Positions 1-7,904 of a stretch of 64,000 nt of DNA are shown piece by piece. Source of the stretch: Vibrio echinoideorum (GTDB lineage Bacteria > Pseudomonadota > Gammaproteobacteria > Enterobacterales > Vibrionaceae); the NCBI RefSeq assembly GCF_024347455.1, contig NZ_AP025483.1, forward strand, positions 2,232,001-2,296,000, written 5' to 3'. The position numbers were made by a program, and so were the translations under genes. The notes under the pieces were generated by a model that searched no databases, had not been told where the DNA came from, and saw only the letters and a list, made by a program, of their open reading frames with translations. The stretch's first letter is position 1; the number at the start of each line of letters is the position of its first letter.

Positions 1-258
1 ACGTGCTTTTGTATGAACCTGGTCTGGACCAGTCGTTTGTAAGCTGTTTGGAACCGTTTGTGCTAAAGCATTAGTCGTTGAAACCAACTTGCCATCTTTT
101 ACTTCACACAACATCGGCCCCATGCGGCCTGCAGTTAATACACCTTTACCACGCTTATTTGCAGCTGATGCTGTCATTGGCGTCAATGATGTAAATGCCA
201 GCGCACCGGCAGCCATGCCCGATCCTTTGAGGAATCCGCGACGAGTAATATCTGTCAT
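1..258 (-). CDS. torZ: TMAO/BSO-type molybdoenzyme reductase, N-terminal fragment (TorZ-like), cut by the window edge
   Basis: Only the first 86 codons are in the window. The protein opens with a twin-arginine signal (ITRRGFLKG at residues 4-12), a hydrophobic stretch and an Ala-x-Ala-like cleavage region near residue 33, so it is exported folded with its molybdopterin cofactor by Tat. The start lies 19 nt downstream of the pentaheme cytochrome gene, as expected for a torYZ pair in which the cytochrome feeds electrons to a periplasmic S- or N-oxide reductase. The catalytic domain lies outside the window. TorZ is preferred over TorA because a full torECA operon sits at 41-45 kb and the partner cytochrome has TorY-like length. 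Any DMSO-reductase-family enzyme remains possible. Confidence 0.75.
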   Translation of the reverse strand, partial: MTDITRRGFLKGSGMAAGALAFTSLTPMTASAANKRGKGVLTAGRMGPMLCEVKDGKLVSTTNALAQTVPNSLQTTGPDQVHTKAR

Positions 259-277
259 AATTATTTCCCTTTGTTTC

Positions 278-1372
278 TTAGTGGCCAGCCACATCTTTCG
301 CGTGGTTCTGGAAGTATTTAGTTAACAGTTCGAGATCTTGGTCTGATATATCAGTACGCTCGCCCATGCCTTTAGCCACCGGGCCCCAAGCATTCACTGT
401 GAAGTGGTTCGAACCAATTTTCGCGTGACATGTTGAGCAGTAAACGTTATCGAGTTCCTCTGCGTAGTCCCAGATTGGCTCTAGTGAACCCAATACCGGA
501 GCATCAACTTGCGCTGTTAGCACTGCCGTTCGCCATTCATTGCCGTACGCATCCGCTTTAAAGCTGCCAACTTCAAGGCTCTGTTGTCCTTGATCGGTCA
601 GCATCGCGACAATTGAGCGTTGACCTTCGCCGCAGTAAAGCACTTGCTCAGCACCTTTCATTTGGTAAGCATGTAACTCAACGGTGCGCTCTGTACCTTC
701 AACTTTTTTCACATCCAAGCGTGCCGTTGGATTGATAGTTCCAAGGTCGCCAATGCTTAGCGTTTCAGCTGAGTAAACGACTTTCGCATTTGGATCTGTT
801 TTCTCAGTGAATGCCATCAAATTATCAAAAGCTTCGCTGTCCATTTCTTGCTCCGGAGCAAAGTGCGCAACACCTTTGTGGCAGTCGATACAAGTTTGAT
901 TATTCTCTTGTCCGTACTCGTGCATTTTGGCTGCGTCTTCCGATTGCTCGTAGCTATCCATTGCATCGAAAGTATGACAAGAACGACAAGTAGCAGAGTC
1001 ACTTTCACGCAATTGCGCCCACACCGTTTCTGCCATCGCCATACGATGTTCTTCGTACTTGTCTTCTGTATCAATTTTGCCGGTTACAAACTCATGATAA
1101 ATATCTTTAGATGCACGAATTTTCGTGATTACGTAGTCAATTGGATCAGAAGGAATATGACAGTCCGAGCATTCAGCTCGAATGCCTTTTGCATTACTGA
1201 AGTGAATCGAACCTTGATACTCTTCATAAGGAATTTGCATCGTATGACAAGAAACACAGAACTCAGTACTTGAGGTGTAATGCATAACTGCGGCAGTCCC
1301 ACCAAGTGTTAACCACCCGATACCAATACCCACAGCAGCAATAAGAGCGACATATCGCTTTTTAATAGACAT
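278..1372 (-). CDS. torY: Pentaheme c-type cytochrome, TorY/TorC family (NapC/NirT)
   Basis: This 364-residue protein has an N-terminal membrane anchor (about residues 8-30) and five CxxCH heme-binding motifs: CVSCH, CSDCH, CRSCH and CIDCH in the NapC/NirT-like part and CSTCH in the C-terminal TorC-specific domain. It should pass electrons from menaquinol to the periplasmic reductase encoded just downstream. Length is close to TorY (about 366 aa) and shorter than the TorC copy at 43.6 kb (393 aa). The gene is first in a two-gene operon, and an FNR-type box lies about 68 nt upstream. TorY versus TorC is inferred from length and from the second tor locus, so the symbol is less certain than the family. 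Confidence 0.85.
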   Translation of the reverse strand: MSIKKRYVALIAAVGIGIGWLTLGGTAAVMHYTSSTEFCVSCHTMQIPYEEYQGSIHFSNAKGIRAECSDCHIPSDPIDYVITKIRASKDIYHEFVTGKIDTEDKYEEHRMAMAETVWAQLRESDSATCRSCHTFDAMDSYEQSEDAAKMHEYGQENNQTCIDCHKGVAHFAPEQEMDSEAFDNLMAFTEKTDPNAKVVYSAETLSIGDLGTINPTARLDVKKVEGTERTVELHAYQMKGAEQVLYCGEGQRSIVAMLTDQGQQSLEVGSFKADAYGNEWRTAVLTAQVDAPVLGSLEPIWDYAEELDNVYCSTCHAKIGSNHFTVNAWGPVAKGMGERTDISDQDLELLTKYFQNHAKDVAGH

Positions 1373-1689
1373 ATTTAGAAATCATCTTCAACATTTAGTA
1401 ACAATTGTGATTACATTAATACTTTAGGGGTAGTCTTTATTGATTCTTATCATACTTTACCCTTATTGATAGTAAGGATTACTAACAATGAGAACAAAAT
1501 ACGGCCTTCTTATAACCATGAGTACGCAATCAATTAGATTAATATTCACAGAGGAAATAAAGGTGGGATTATTTATAAAATAGACACGAAAAACGCCATG
1601 GATTTTCAGGTCAAAAAGCGCACTAGAATCAAGATAAAATGTAACGAGTGCACTTATAATGTTTGCAAATTAATAGTGCTGAAATAAAT
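1373..1689. other. Intergenic region between torY and the NifW-like gene
   Basis: These 317 bases lie between two divergent genes and are AT-rich. Apart from the FNR-type box at 1440-1453 and a NarL/NarP-like heptamer TACCCCT on the minus strand near 1428-1434, I see no gene, hairpin or repeat here. Confidence 0.5.
1440..1453 (-). promoter_or_regulatory. Putative FNR box upstream of torYZ
   Basis: TTGATTCTTATCAT matches the FNR consensus TTGATNNNNATCAA at nine of ten fixed positions. It is centred about 74 nt before the torY start codon, so a class II position near -41.5 would place transcription start around 1405. The fit to an anaerobic respiratory operon is good. Binding is inferred. Confidence 0.55.
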
Positions 1690-1965
1690 ATGTCCCAACC
1701 AACTACGCTAGAGAAGATCGCTACTTTCACTTCTATCGAACAAGCGCTTGATTACTTTGAAATTGGGTTTGATAGCAAGTTCATTAGCCAAAACAGAACC
1801 GAACTGGTGAAACGCTTTAATGGTTATCTGATTCTGTCAAAACCAGATGATTGGTTCTCTGGGCGAAGAGCACTGAAAAATGCATACTGCAAGGTACAGC
1901 GGAGTAAGTTGGATCGCTATACACGATCCGCGTGTCGTGGCTGTACAAGCTGTCAGCGCCGCTAG
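1690..1965 (+). CDS. NifW-like small protein (nitrogenase-protective family)
   Basis: This 91-residue protein fits the NifW pattern: a short lead, an FTSIEQALDYFEIGFD stretch, then NRTELVKRFNGYL, equivalent to the family's conserved asparagine-arginine-leucine and KRF segment, and a cysteine-rich basic tail (CRGCTSCQRR). In diazotrophs NifW protects nitrogenase from oxygen. No nif gene is in this window, so the role here is unknown. An in-frame TTG at 1663 would add nine residues. I chose the ATG at 1690 because the family motif begins soon after it. No strong ribosome-binding site is visible for either. A degenerate tandem array starts exactly at the stop codon. Confidence 0.6.
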   Translation: MSQPTTLEKIATFTSIEQALDYFEIGFDSKFISQNRTELVKRFNGYLILSKPDDWFSGRRALKNAYCKVQRSKLDRYTRSACRGCTSCQRR

Positions 1966-2120
1966 TTCACAAAACGACAATTCACCAAAGACAGTTCACA
2001 AATTGACTGCCTACCAACCGACAGTTCTCAAACAGACCGTTTGAAAATCACAACTCAAAAATAGGCAGTTCCAAAAAGAGATAGTTAGCCAAATAGATAG
2101 CGACACAATTGATAGTTGAA
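1963..2120 (+). repeat. Degenerate tandem array, 14-16 bp period, beginning at the stop codon
   Basis: About eleven units resembling AGTTCACAAANNGAC follow each other without spacer. Examples are AGTTCACAAAACGAC, AATTCACCAAAGAC, AGTTCACAAATTGAC, AGTTCTCAAACAGAC, CAGTTCCAAAAAGAG and ATAGTTAGCCAAATAG. Unit length varies from 14 to 16 bp, so the array is not read in one frame, and stop codons occur in all frames downstream. The first unit contains the TAG of the NifW-like gene. Confidence 0.7.
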
Positions 2121-2208
2121 ATAACATCTCATTACGATTTAGTTAGTGGTTTGCTCGAAAATAAATGTGCTAGTCTTACGGCAACTCAAACTCGAGATAA
2201 AAACTACA

Positions 2209-3333
2209 ATGAAAATTTTCAGCAATTTCGAAAGCGGCAACATTCACGTCGTTTCAGCAGATTCACCACAAAACATTCAACTGACTATCCCAGCAGACAA
2301 CCAAACTGAAATCTCTCAATGGTTCCACTTCCGCTTAGAAAGTGACGCTCAACAAGCTCACCACTTTGAAATAGGTCAACTAGCAACCTCTGCCTATCCT
2401 GAAGGCTGGAAAGATTACGATGTGGTTGCATCTTATGACCGTGAAGAGTGGTTCCGTATTCCATCTCAGTTTGATGGCGACACACTAAGCTTTGATATCA
2501 TTCCTGAACACGACTCAATGTACTTCGCCTACTTCGCGCCTTACTCATATGATCGTCACCAAGATCTCCTGCACAGTGCTCAAACGCACCCTGCTTGTAA
2601 GCTAGAAACTCTGGGTCACACGCTAGACAACAATGACATCACTTTGCTAACCATTGGTGAGCCAAGTGAAGAGAAGAAAAACATCTGGGTTATTGGTCGC
2701 CAACACCCTGGCGAGACCATGGCTGAATGGTTGATCGAAGGCTTGCTGCAACGTTTACTTGATGAAACAGACACAGTAGGTCGATCTCTTCTAGATAGCG
2801 TTGTTTTCCACGTTGTACCGAACATGAACCCAGATGGCAGCATCCGTGGTCACCTGCGTACCAACGCGATTGGCGTTAACCTTAACCGTGAATGGCAATC
2901 GCCATCTCTAGAACGTAGTCCTGAAGTTTTCCTTGTGCGTGAGCGTATGCTAGAAACTGGCGTTGACATGTGTCTAGACATTCACGGCGACGAAGCAATC
3001 CCATATAACTTCGTTGCAGGTAGCGAAGGCACGCCGTCATACAATGAGCGCATTGAAAAACTAGAGAACCACTTCAAGCAAGCCCTTCTGACTATCACTC
3101 CCGAATTCCAAGATGAATTTGGTTACGATAAAGACGAACCAGGCAAAGCGAATATGACCGTCGGCACAAACTGGATAAGCGAGCAGTTCAAATGTTTGGC
3201 TTACACAGTAGAGATGCCATTTAAAGATCACATCAGCCACGCTGACGAACTTTACGGTTGGTCTCCAGAGCGTAGCGTTGCGTTTGGTCACGACATGCTA
3301 GCGGCAGTTTGGGCGACAGCAGGTAAACTGTAA
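2209..3333 (+). CDS. M14 family zinc metallocarboxypeptidase (cytosolic CCP-like)
   Basis: A 374-residue protein with an N-terminal beta-rich domain (about residues 1-125) and a C-terminal M14 peptidase domain. Zinc ligands are visible as H166 and E169 in HPGET and H259 in DIHGDE. NMNPDG and the NLNREW segment form the substrate-binding region, and the catalytic glutamate is in YTVEMPF near residue 340. There is no signal peptide, so it should act in the cytoplasm. Bacterial relatives of cytosolic carboxypeptidases have this layout, but their substrates are largely unknown. The reading frame is open back to 2146. I chose the ATG at 2209 because MKIFSNF starts the conserved domain. It stands alone and ends in a strong terminator. 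Confidence 0.9.
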   Translation: MKIFSNFESGNIHVVSADSPQNIQLTIPADNQTEISQWFHFRLESDAQQAHHFEIGQLATSAYPEGWKDYDVVASYDREEWFRIPSQFDGDTLSFDIIPEHDSMYFAYFAPYSYDRHQDLLHSAQTHPACKLETLGHTLDNNDITLLTIGEPSEEKKNIWVIGRQHPGETMAEWLIEGLLQRLLDETDTVGRSLLDSVVFHVVPNMNPDGSIRGHLRTNAIGVNLNREWQSPSLERSPEVFLVRERMLETGVDMCLDIHGDEAIPYNFVAGSEGTPSYNERIEKLENHFKQALLTITPEFQDEFGYDKDEPGKANMTVGTNWISEQFKCLAYTVEMPFKDHISHADELYGWSPERSVAFGHDMLAAVWATAGKL

Positions 3334-3353
3334 TTCGCGTAGCACTACGCGAA
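3334..3353. repeat. Perfect 9-bp inverted repeat directly after the stop codon
   Basis: TTCGCGTAG, two bases, then CTACGCGAA, starting at the first base after the TAA of the carboxypeptidase gene. No T-run follows, so it is not an intrinsic terminator. It may be an RNA hairpin protecting the 3' end or a protein-binding palindrome. Confidence 0.7.
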
Positions 3354-3421
3354 CCAAGGGCATGTTTGTTCAGCTCATTGGTTAGAACCGTTATTTAAAG
3401 ATACAGCTATCCAGAAGTGAC

Positions 3422-3463
3422 AAAGCCCGGTGCATTCAAATTAGAATGCACCGGGCTTTTTTT
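3422..3463 (+). terminator. Rho-independent terminator
   Basis: A perfect 16-bp stem (AAAGCCCGGTGCATTC and its complement) with a six-base loop is followed by seven T residues. It ends the carboxypeptidase transcript. Confidence 0.95.
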
Positions 3464-3470
3464 GATCTGT

Positions 3471-3516
3471 TTATCTGTTTATTTATCTACTTATCTACTT
3501 ATCTACTTATCTACTT
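3471..3516 (+). repeat. 8-bp tandem repeat array (TTATCTAC)
   Basis: Four perfect consecutive copies of TTATCTAC (3483-3514) are preceded by a diverged copy TTATCTGT (3471-3478) plus four bases, and followed by a partial unit. Such short perfect arrays are usually unstable in copy number. It lies between two convergent genes. Confidence 0.85.
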
Positions 3517-3572
3517 AGTATGACCAGCCCACCTAAAAATAATAACGCCAACAAACTGGATTATTGAATACC

Positions 3573-3929
3573 TTAAGCAACTCTTAGATTAGCAAAGAAG
3601 ACCGGGTAACGCTGACGAATGTGTCTCTGCTCAGACACCATATCTTTGAAGCTTGGACCTTGAGATAACTGAACGATCACTTCATCACCTTCTTGTCGCA
3701 ACACGGCACCGTTAATATCAATGCTGTTGTTGTCATGCAGTCTTAATGTTCCTACCATTGAAAAGCCGCGATAAACAGGAATCACGTTGTGCATCATTAA
3801 ACGCACACCTTTTTCAGAAACTTCACTGACATGAAAAAGCTCATCCTTAATTCGCATCACCGGACGTGCCCTTTTAGGGTACTTTAAACGATAATATTGG
3901 CGTTTCTGGGTGAACAATTCACCATTCAT
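3573..3929 (-). CDS. Small PilZ-domain protein
   Basis: A 118-residue single-domain protein. The segment RQYYRLKYPKRARP carries the arginine-rich cyclic-di-GMP contact of PilZ domains, and VSEVSEKGVRL is the second motif (D/N-x-S-x-x-G type, here S-E-K-G). It should act as a small cyclic-di-GMP-responsive effector through protein contact. The first motif is not a textbook RxxxR, so binding itself is uncertain. There is no signal peptide and no operon partner. The partner process cannot be told from context. Confidence 0.7.
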   Translation of the reverse strand: MNGELFTQKRQYYRLKYPKRARPVMRIKDELFHVSEVSEKGVRLMMHNVIPVYRGFSMVGTLRLHDNNSIDINGAVLRQEGDEVIVQLSQGPSFKDMVSEQRHIRQRYPVFFANLRVA

Positions 3930-4076
3930 TACGGCGTCTCCTTGCCTAAAGTAGGTCAGATATATAGATAGTAATTATATCGGCATCATATTTTGATACT
4001 TTAGTTATATGTCAAATAAAACACTCATCGACCATCATTCATTTCAAATTGAGAATTAGATCTCATTGAGGTCCAA

Positions 4077-4703
4077 CTACAAAGAGAACAAGGCTAACTG
4101 AATGCTGAAGCCAACGAATAATGCCCCACACACGACATTCATCCATTGCGATGTGCGTTTTTGAGTCAACAAGCGTTTGAACGTATCGGCCATTAAGATA
4201 ACAACCAAAAACCATGTCGATACAACCGCCGCCTGAATGCCACCGAGTACTAAACTGTCTGACACAATTTTGTCCATTGAAACAAACTGAGGGAATATAG
4301 AGAGATAAAACAACACAATTTTAGGGTTCAGAAGATTAGTGAGCAACCCTTTGAAGAACTGATTGTAAAGCTTACTCCCCGATGCACTCACCACGGAAAG
4401 CACGCCATCTTGAGCTCTTAGTGCGGCCCTAAAATGATTGTATCCGAGCCAAACTAAGTACAAAACACCTGCCCACTTAAGAGCTTCGAATGCCATTGGC
4501 GTTTTCGATAGCAATAGGCTCATTCCATTTGCAGAAATAAAGGCGTGAAAAAAGAAACCACAGCAAACGCCCAGCACATTCACAAACGCGAATAGCTTTC
4601 TTTGGGTCAATGCTGTGCTCAAAACCAGCAAAGCATTTGGGCCTAGAATAATGGCAATAAAAAACACGATGACAATGAACAGCCAAATGCTATCCCAACT
4701 CAT
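4077..4703 (-). CDS. LysE/RhtB family amino-acid exporter
   Basis: A 208-residue membrane protein with about six hydrophobic segments. The first is preceded by a short polar start and carries the LysE/RhtB signature region GPNALLVLSTALTQ. Members export amino acids or derivatives across the inner membrane using the proton gradient. The second half holds NLLNPKIVLFYLSIFPQFV, another hallmark of the family. The substrate cannot be assigned. It is a single gene divergent from the helicase gene. Confidence 0.85.
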   Translation of the reverse strand: MSWDSIWLFIVIVFFIAIILGPNALLVLSTALTQRKLFAFVNVLGVCCGFFFHAFISANGMSLLLSKTPMAFEALKWAGVLYLVWLGYNHFRAALRAQDGVLSVVSASGSKLYNQFFKGLLTNLLNPKIVLFYLSIFPQFVSMDKIVSDSLVLGGIQAAVVSTWFLVVILMADTFKRLLTQKRTSQWMNVVCGALFVGFSIQLALFSL

Positions 4704-4945
4704 GATACTCTCGTTTTAGTTGTCGTTTTTAAGGGCGGGTATTGTACGTCCATTCGATACCATTACAATATGACCAACGTTTAATAATTCCTTTTACTCA
4801 ACCCTTTATACACTGAGCGATCACCTTCTTTTTTTAATAAGCCCGTATTGTAATCAACGCGTTTACCGCGGAAATTGGCAAAATTCATTCTCTAACTTTT
4901 GTAGCCCTGTTAGACTCCACATCCATTTTGATACTTGGTTCATTT

Positions 4946-6184
4946 ATGTCATTTGATAACCTAACCCTTAACGCAAAAACTGTCGCAGCCATTCCCTCTC
5001 AATTCGATACACCAACTGAGATACAGCAAGCGGCCATACCGGAGATTATTGCGGGCCAGGATGTTCTTGCGCTAGCGCAGACGGGTAGCGGGAAAACATT
5101 GGCGTTCGGCTTACCTTTATTGAACAACATCAATAGCGACTTGAATGAACTGCAAGCTGTCATCATCGTTCCAACGCGTGAACTCGCATCACAAGTGGCC
5201 GAGGCTCTCGAACCCATTGCAACAGCGCTCTCTATTAAAACAATTACATTAACCGGTGGTGTAAACACAGATAATCAGCAACAACTGTTATCAGAAAAGC
5301 CCCGGCTTGCTATTGCCACGCCAGGCCGCTTACTTGCTGTGATTCAAAGTGGGGAGTTAGAGTTAGCTCATTGCGTATCTTTGGTACTTGATGAAGCAGA
5401 CCGTCTGCTCGATATGGGTTTCTGGCCTGATATTCAAAGCATTATCGATACCCTTCCAGCAAAACGACAGTCACTACTTTTTTCAGCAACGCTTCCTAAA
5501 GATCTGGTTAGCCAAGCGGAAGCGCTTCTCACTGAACCAGTAAAGATTGCGGCGCACCAAGAGAACAGCGTTGTCTCTACCATTGATGAAACGCTCTATC
5601 TCGTGAACAAAGGCAGTAAAGCTCAAGCGCTCATTGCTCTGCTTAATCAGAACGATTGGTCGCAGGTTTTAGTGTTCATCGGAGCAAAAGATAATGCCGA
5701 CGCACTAACTAAACGGTTAAATAAAGCCAAAATCAGTGTTAGCGCACTGCATGGAAACAAGAACCAAGAAGAACGTACCTTAGCATTAGAGAGCTTCAAG
5801 AATGGCGAAACCCGCGTTCTCATCGCAACCGACGTGATGGCTAGAGGGATTCATATCGATCAACTACCAATCGTGGTCAACTTCGAATTACCAGCACACT
5901 CGGCAACTTATGTTCATCGCGTTGGACGAACTGCAAGAGCGGGAAATGCCGGAGTCGCAATATCTCTGGTCAGCCACAGTGAGAATGAATATTTAAACGC
6001 GATTCGTTCTCTTACGAATAAACCGCTGCCGTTACAATCACTGGAAGGTTTCCCTGTCACAGATAAGCCCGCTTCAGAAGCAACAGAGCGTAAGCGCCCG
6101 CCTAAAGACAAAATGGCTAATCGAAGAACAGCAAAGAAGAAGAGCGCTAAACAATTTAAGAGCAAGCCCAACCACACCAAATAG
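4946..6184 (+). CDS. DEAD-box ATP-dependent RNA helicase (RhlE-like)
   Basis: A 412-residue helicase with all core motifs in order: the Q-motif region before residue 35, AQTGSGKT (I), PTRELASQ (Ia), TPGRL (Ib), DEAD (II), SAT (III), VLIATDVMARGIHI (V) and HRVGRTARAG (VI). A basic lysine-rich tail follows, as in RhlE-type enzymes that remodel RNA in ribosome assembly or decay. The frame is open from a TTG at 4928. I chose the ATG at 4946 because MSFDNL fits the family start. It stands alone between a divergent exporter and a terminator. Which of the several Vibrio paralogues it is cannot be fixed from sequence alone. Confidence 0.9.
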   Translation: MSFDNLTLNAKTVAAIPSQFDTPTEIQQAAIPEIIAGQDVLALAQTGSGKTLAFGLPLLNNINSDLNELQAVIIVPTRELASQVAEALEPIATALSIKTITLTGGVNTDNQQQLLSEKPRLAIATPGRLLAVIQSGELELAHCVSLVLDEADRLLDMGFWPDIQSIIDTLPAKRQSLLFSATLPKDLVSQAEALLTEPVKIAAHQENSVVSTIDETLYLVNKGSKAQALIALLNQNDWSQVLVFIGAKDNADALTKRLNKAKISVSALHGNKNQEERTLALESFKNGETRVLIATDVMARGIHIDQLPIVVNFELPAHSATYVHRVGRTARAGNAGVAISLVSHSENEYLNAIRSLTNKPLPLQSLEGFPVTDKPASEATERKRPPKDKMANRRTAKKKSAKQFKSKPNHTK

Positions 6185-6212
6185 TTTCTTGTTCTAAACT
6201 GATTATCCCCAT

Positions 6213-6243
6213 AAAAACGCCCAGATCTTTCTGGGCTTTTTAT
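6213..6243 (+). terminator. Rho-independent terminator
   Basis: Stem GCCCAGA/TCTGGGC with loop TCTT and a following T-rich tract. It ends the helicase transcript. Confidence 0.9.
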
Positions 6244-6468
6244 ATCTTGTCTTTGTCCCGTCCTAAAATGCATTTTAAGATGAAACACCACGTCAATTTC
6301 ATCGACGAAAGCCCCCTACACGCCAATCTAAATGACATTTTTATGAATTATGATGCCAAGGCATTGATTCTTGGTTACTCAAAAAAAATACTTTCAGATC
6401 ACGTTGACGCCCCTATATCTGGCAACTAGATTTTTCTATTAGTGTCTAAAAACCGGGAGGTCATCGAA

Positions 6469-6690
6469 ATGAAACGTGCAAGCTCTACATACCGATTACA
6501 ACTAATTAAAGAAGTGGCTGTTCGCCGAGATCGTCAGTGTTCCAATGACCCGATGGCAAACTACATACAAAACCTAATAGATAACAAAGACGAGAGTGAC
6601 TGTTCTGTTGAACGCAACCACAGGTTCAGTGGTAGTCATTTCGATGAACACATAGGCGGTTGGGTTAGCGACCACTGGGGTAGCAAGTAG
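6469..6690 (+). CDS. Hypothetical small protein, 73 residues
   Basis: The ATG at 6469 is preceded at eight bases by GGGAGG, a strong ribosome-binding site, and this is the main reason to call it a gene. The protein begins MKRASSTYRLQLIKE, is basic at the start and acidic in the middle, and ends with a His/Trp/Gly-rich segment (HFDEHIGGWVSDHWGSK). I do not recognise a family. There is no membrane segment. It lies between the helicase terminator and the thiamine-binding-family gene. Confidence 0.55.
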   Translation: MKRASSTYRLQLIKEVAVRRDRQCSNDPMANYIQNLIDNKDESDCSVERNHRFSGSHFDEHIGGWVSDHWGSK

Positions 6691-6814
6691 GCTATAAGCT
6701 CATAAGCCAGCATAACCGCTGTAGAATTTATCTCCGCATTAACCTATTATCTGCAACAATTCCCCTTCATTGAGTAAGCAGAAAGTGTCTGAGCTAAAAA
6801 GAGAAAAAGAAGTG

Positions 6815-7117
6815 ATGGTTGCCTTCCAAGTAATACCTCGTGTCAAAGAAGGCAACAACTTCGAAGTCGTTGATAAAGCGATTGAAGTGGTAAAAGCAGC
6901 CGATGTTCCTTTCCAAGTTGGCGCGATGGAAACCACGATGAAGGGTGAGCTCAATCAGCTACTCGAAATCATTCAAAACGCTGAGCAAGCTTGTTACGAC
7001 GCAGGCGCTGTTGAAGTGATTACAAACATTAAAATTCACAGTAAAACCATCGAAGCAGAAGATACATTCTGTACCTACCATCGTGGTGTAACGAAAGCGA
7101 ATCACATGTTTGTATAA
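6815..7117 (+). CDS. MTH1187/YkoF-type thiamine-binding family protein (DUF77)
   Basis: A 100-residue protein of the small ferredoxin-fold family. Marks are VAFQVIPRV at the start, the central VPFQVGAMETTMKGE, and the later GAVEVITNIKIHSK. Homologues bind thiamine or a related pyrimidine, and some act as cytosolic buffers or transport accessories. The frame is open from a TTG at 6770. The ATG at 6815 gives the usual family length and follows an AAGAAG tract. No thiamine transporter or TPP riboswitch is visible next to it. Confidence 0.75.
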   Translation: MVAFQVIPRVKEGNNFEVVDKAIEVVKAADVPFQVGAMETTMKGELNQLLEIIQNAEQACYDAGAVEVITNIKIHSKTIEAEDTFCTYHRGVTKANHMFV

Positions 7118-7169
7118 GTAGCTTTAGACAAGTTTAATCTGTCGAAGAGGCTCTGAAGAATCTGTGATG

Positions 7170-7337
7170 TTATTGAAAAGGCATGTCTGAAAGGTGTGAA
7201 AGAATTTCCATTCGCTCTTCTTCTGTCATCGAATGCCAATCACGCGCACTTTGTTCAGGGTCATCTTTCGCCCCGATGGGTTTTCTATCCAATGCTTTGA
7301 TTGGTTTCTTTTTGAGTTTCGCGTGCTTTTTATTCAT
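7170..7337 (-). CDS. Small basic protein, 55 residues, sharing a W-x-S-M-T motif with the adjacent DUF1289 protein
   Basis: The ATG at 7337 is preceded by AAGGAG, with a spacer of about ten bases. The first third is lysine-rich (MNKKHAKLKKKPIKAL). The rest contains RDWHSMTEEERMEILSHL, which closely parallels the C-terminal half of DUF1289 proteins, including NWMSMTSSEQLHVI in the neighbour at 7447-7710. The gene lies 109 nt downstream of that neighbour on the same strand, so the two may be co-transcribed. It lacks the cysteine cluster of DUF1289. Function is unknown. Confidence 0.7.
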   Translation of the reverse strand: MNKKHAKLKKKPIKALDRKPIGAKDDPEQSARDWHSMTEEERMEILSHLSDMPFQ

Positions 7338-7446
7338 ACCGACATCACTCCTTCTGGTACAAAGGTACCTATCTTAATATTACACACCAACCATTATGTA
7401 AAGTAATAGTTACTTCGGAGTTAAATAAAATCATAATACTTCAACC

Positions 7447-7710
7447 TTAGCCGAAAAGATCTCTTTGGGGACTGGTACTTCCCTCTTCTTCAATTGGCTT
7501 ACCAACTAAATGATTTTTCTTCGTTATTTTTCTTCTATAACGTTGACGACATAACTTAATGACATGCAATTGCTCAGAGGACGTCATCGACATCCAGTTA
7601 AAGCGCTCCTCTCTTTTACGCATACAACCATTGCAATAGCCTTTTTCATCGCTTGAGCACACCCCAACGCAAGGGCTTGGAACTTGGAAAAACTCTAACT
7701 GCTCCACCAT
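7447..7710 (-). CDS. DUF1289 (YdhL-type) cysteine-cluster protein
   Basis: An 87-residue protein with the DUF1289 signature PSPCVGVCSSDEKGYCNGCMRKREERFNWMSM, given here in pieces: PSPCVGVC (first pair of cysteines), YCNGC (second pair), then RFNWMSMT. The four cysteines look like a zinc or iron-sulfur site. The role of the family is not established. It has a basic tail and no membrane segment. It may form an operon with the 55-residue gene just downstream. Confidence 0.85.
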   Translation of the reverse strand: MVEQLEFFQVPSPCVGVCSSDEKGYCNGCMRKREERFNWMSMTSSEQLHVIKLCRQRYRRKITKKNHLVGKPIEEEGSTSPQRDLFG

Positions 7711-7904
7711 GCCTCCTCACTTCCTTACCTATTAAAAATCAAGCTTACTAATTAATAAATAAGCGATTAATTTGTCGAAGAGCTCATATAATTCATACTA
7801 AACTATGACCTTATACTGACACATATAGTGTTTTGTAAACTATACTTTGAACCATCAAGTTACGCTTATTCAGTAACTTCGTTTTCCCTTTGGAGCCTTT
7901 TAAT

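Noticed and set aside
1966..2140. The tandem array as a CRISPR or iteron set
   Set aside because: Units are 14-16 bp without spacers and differ from each other. There is no constant direct repeat and no cas or rep gene.
6247..6429. A 60-codon open frame after the helicase terminator
   Set aside because: The first codon is a TTG, no ribosome-binding site precedes it or the internal ATG, and the protein shows no recognised motif. It may be real, but I cannot support it.
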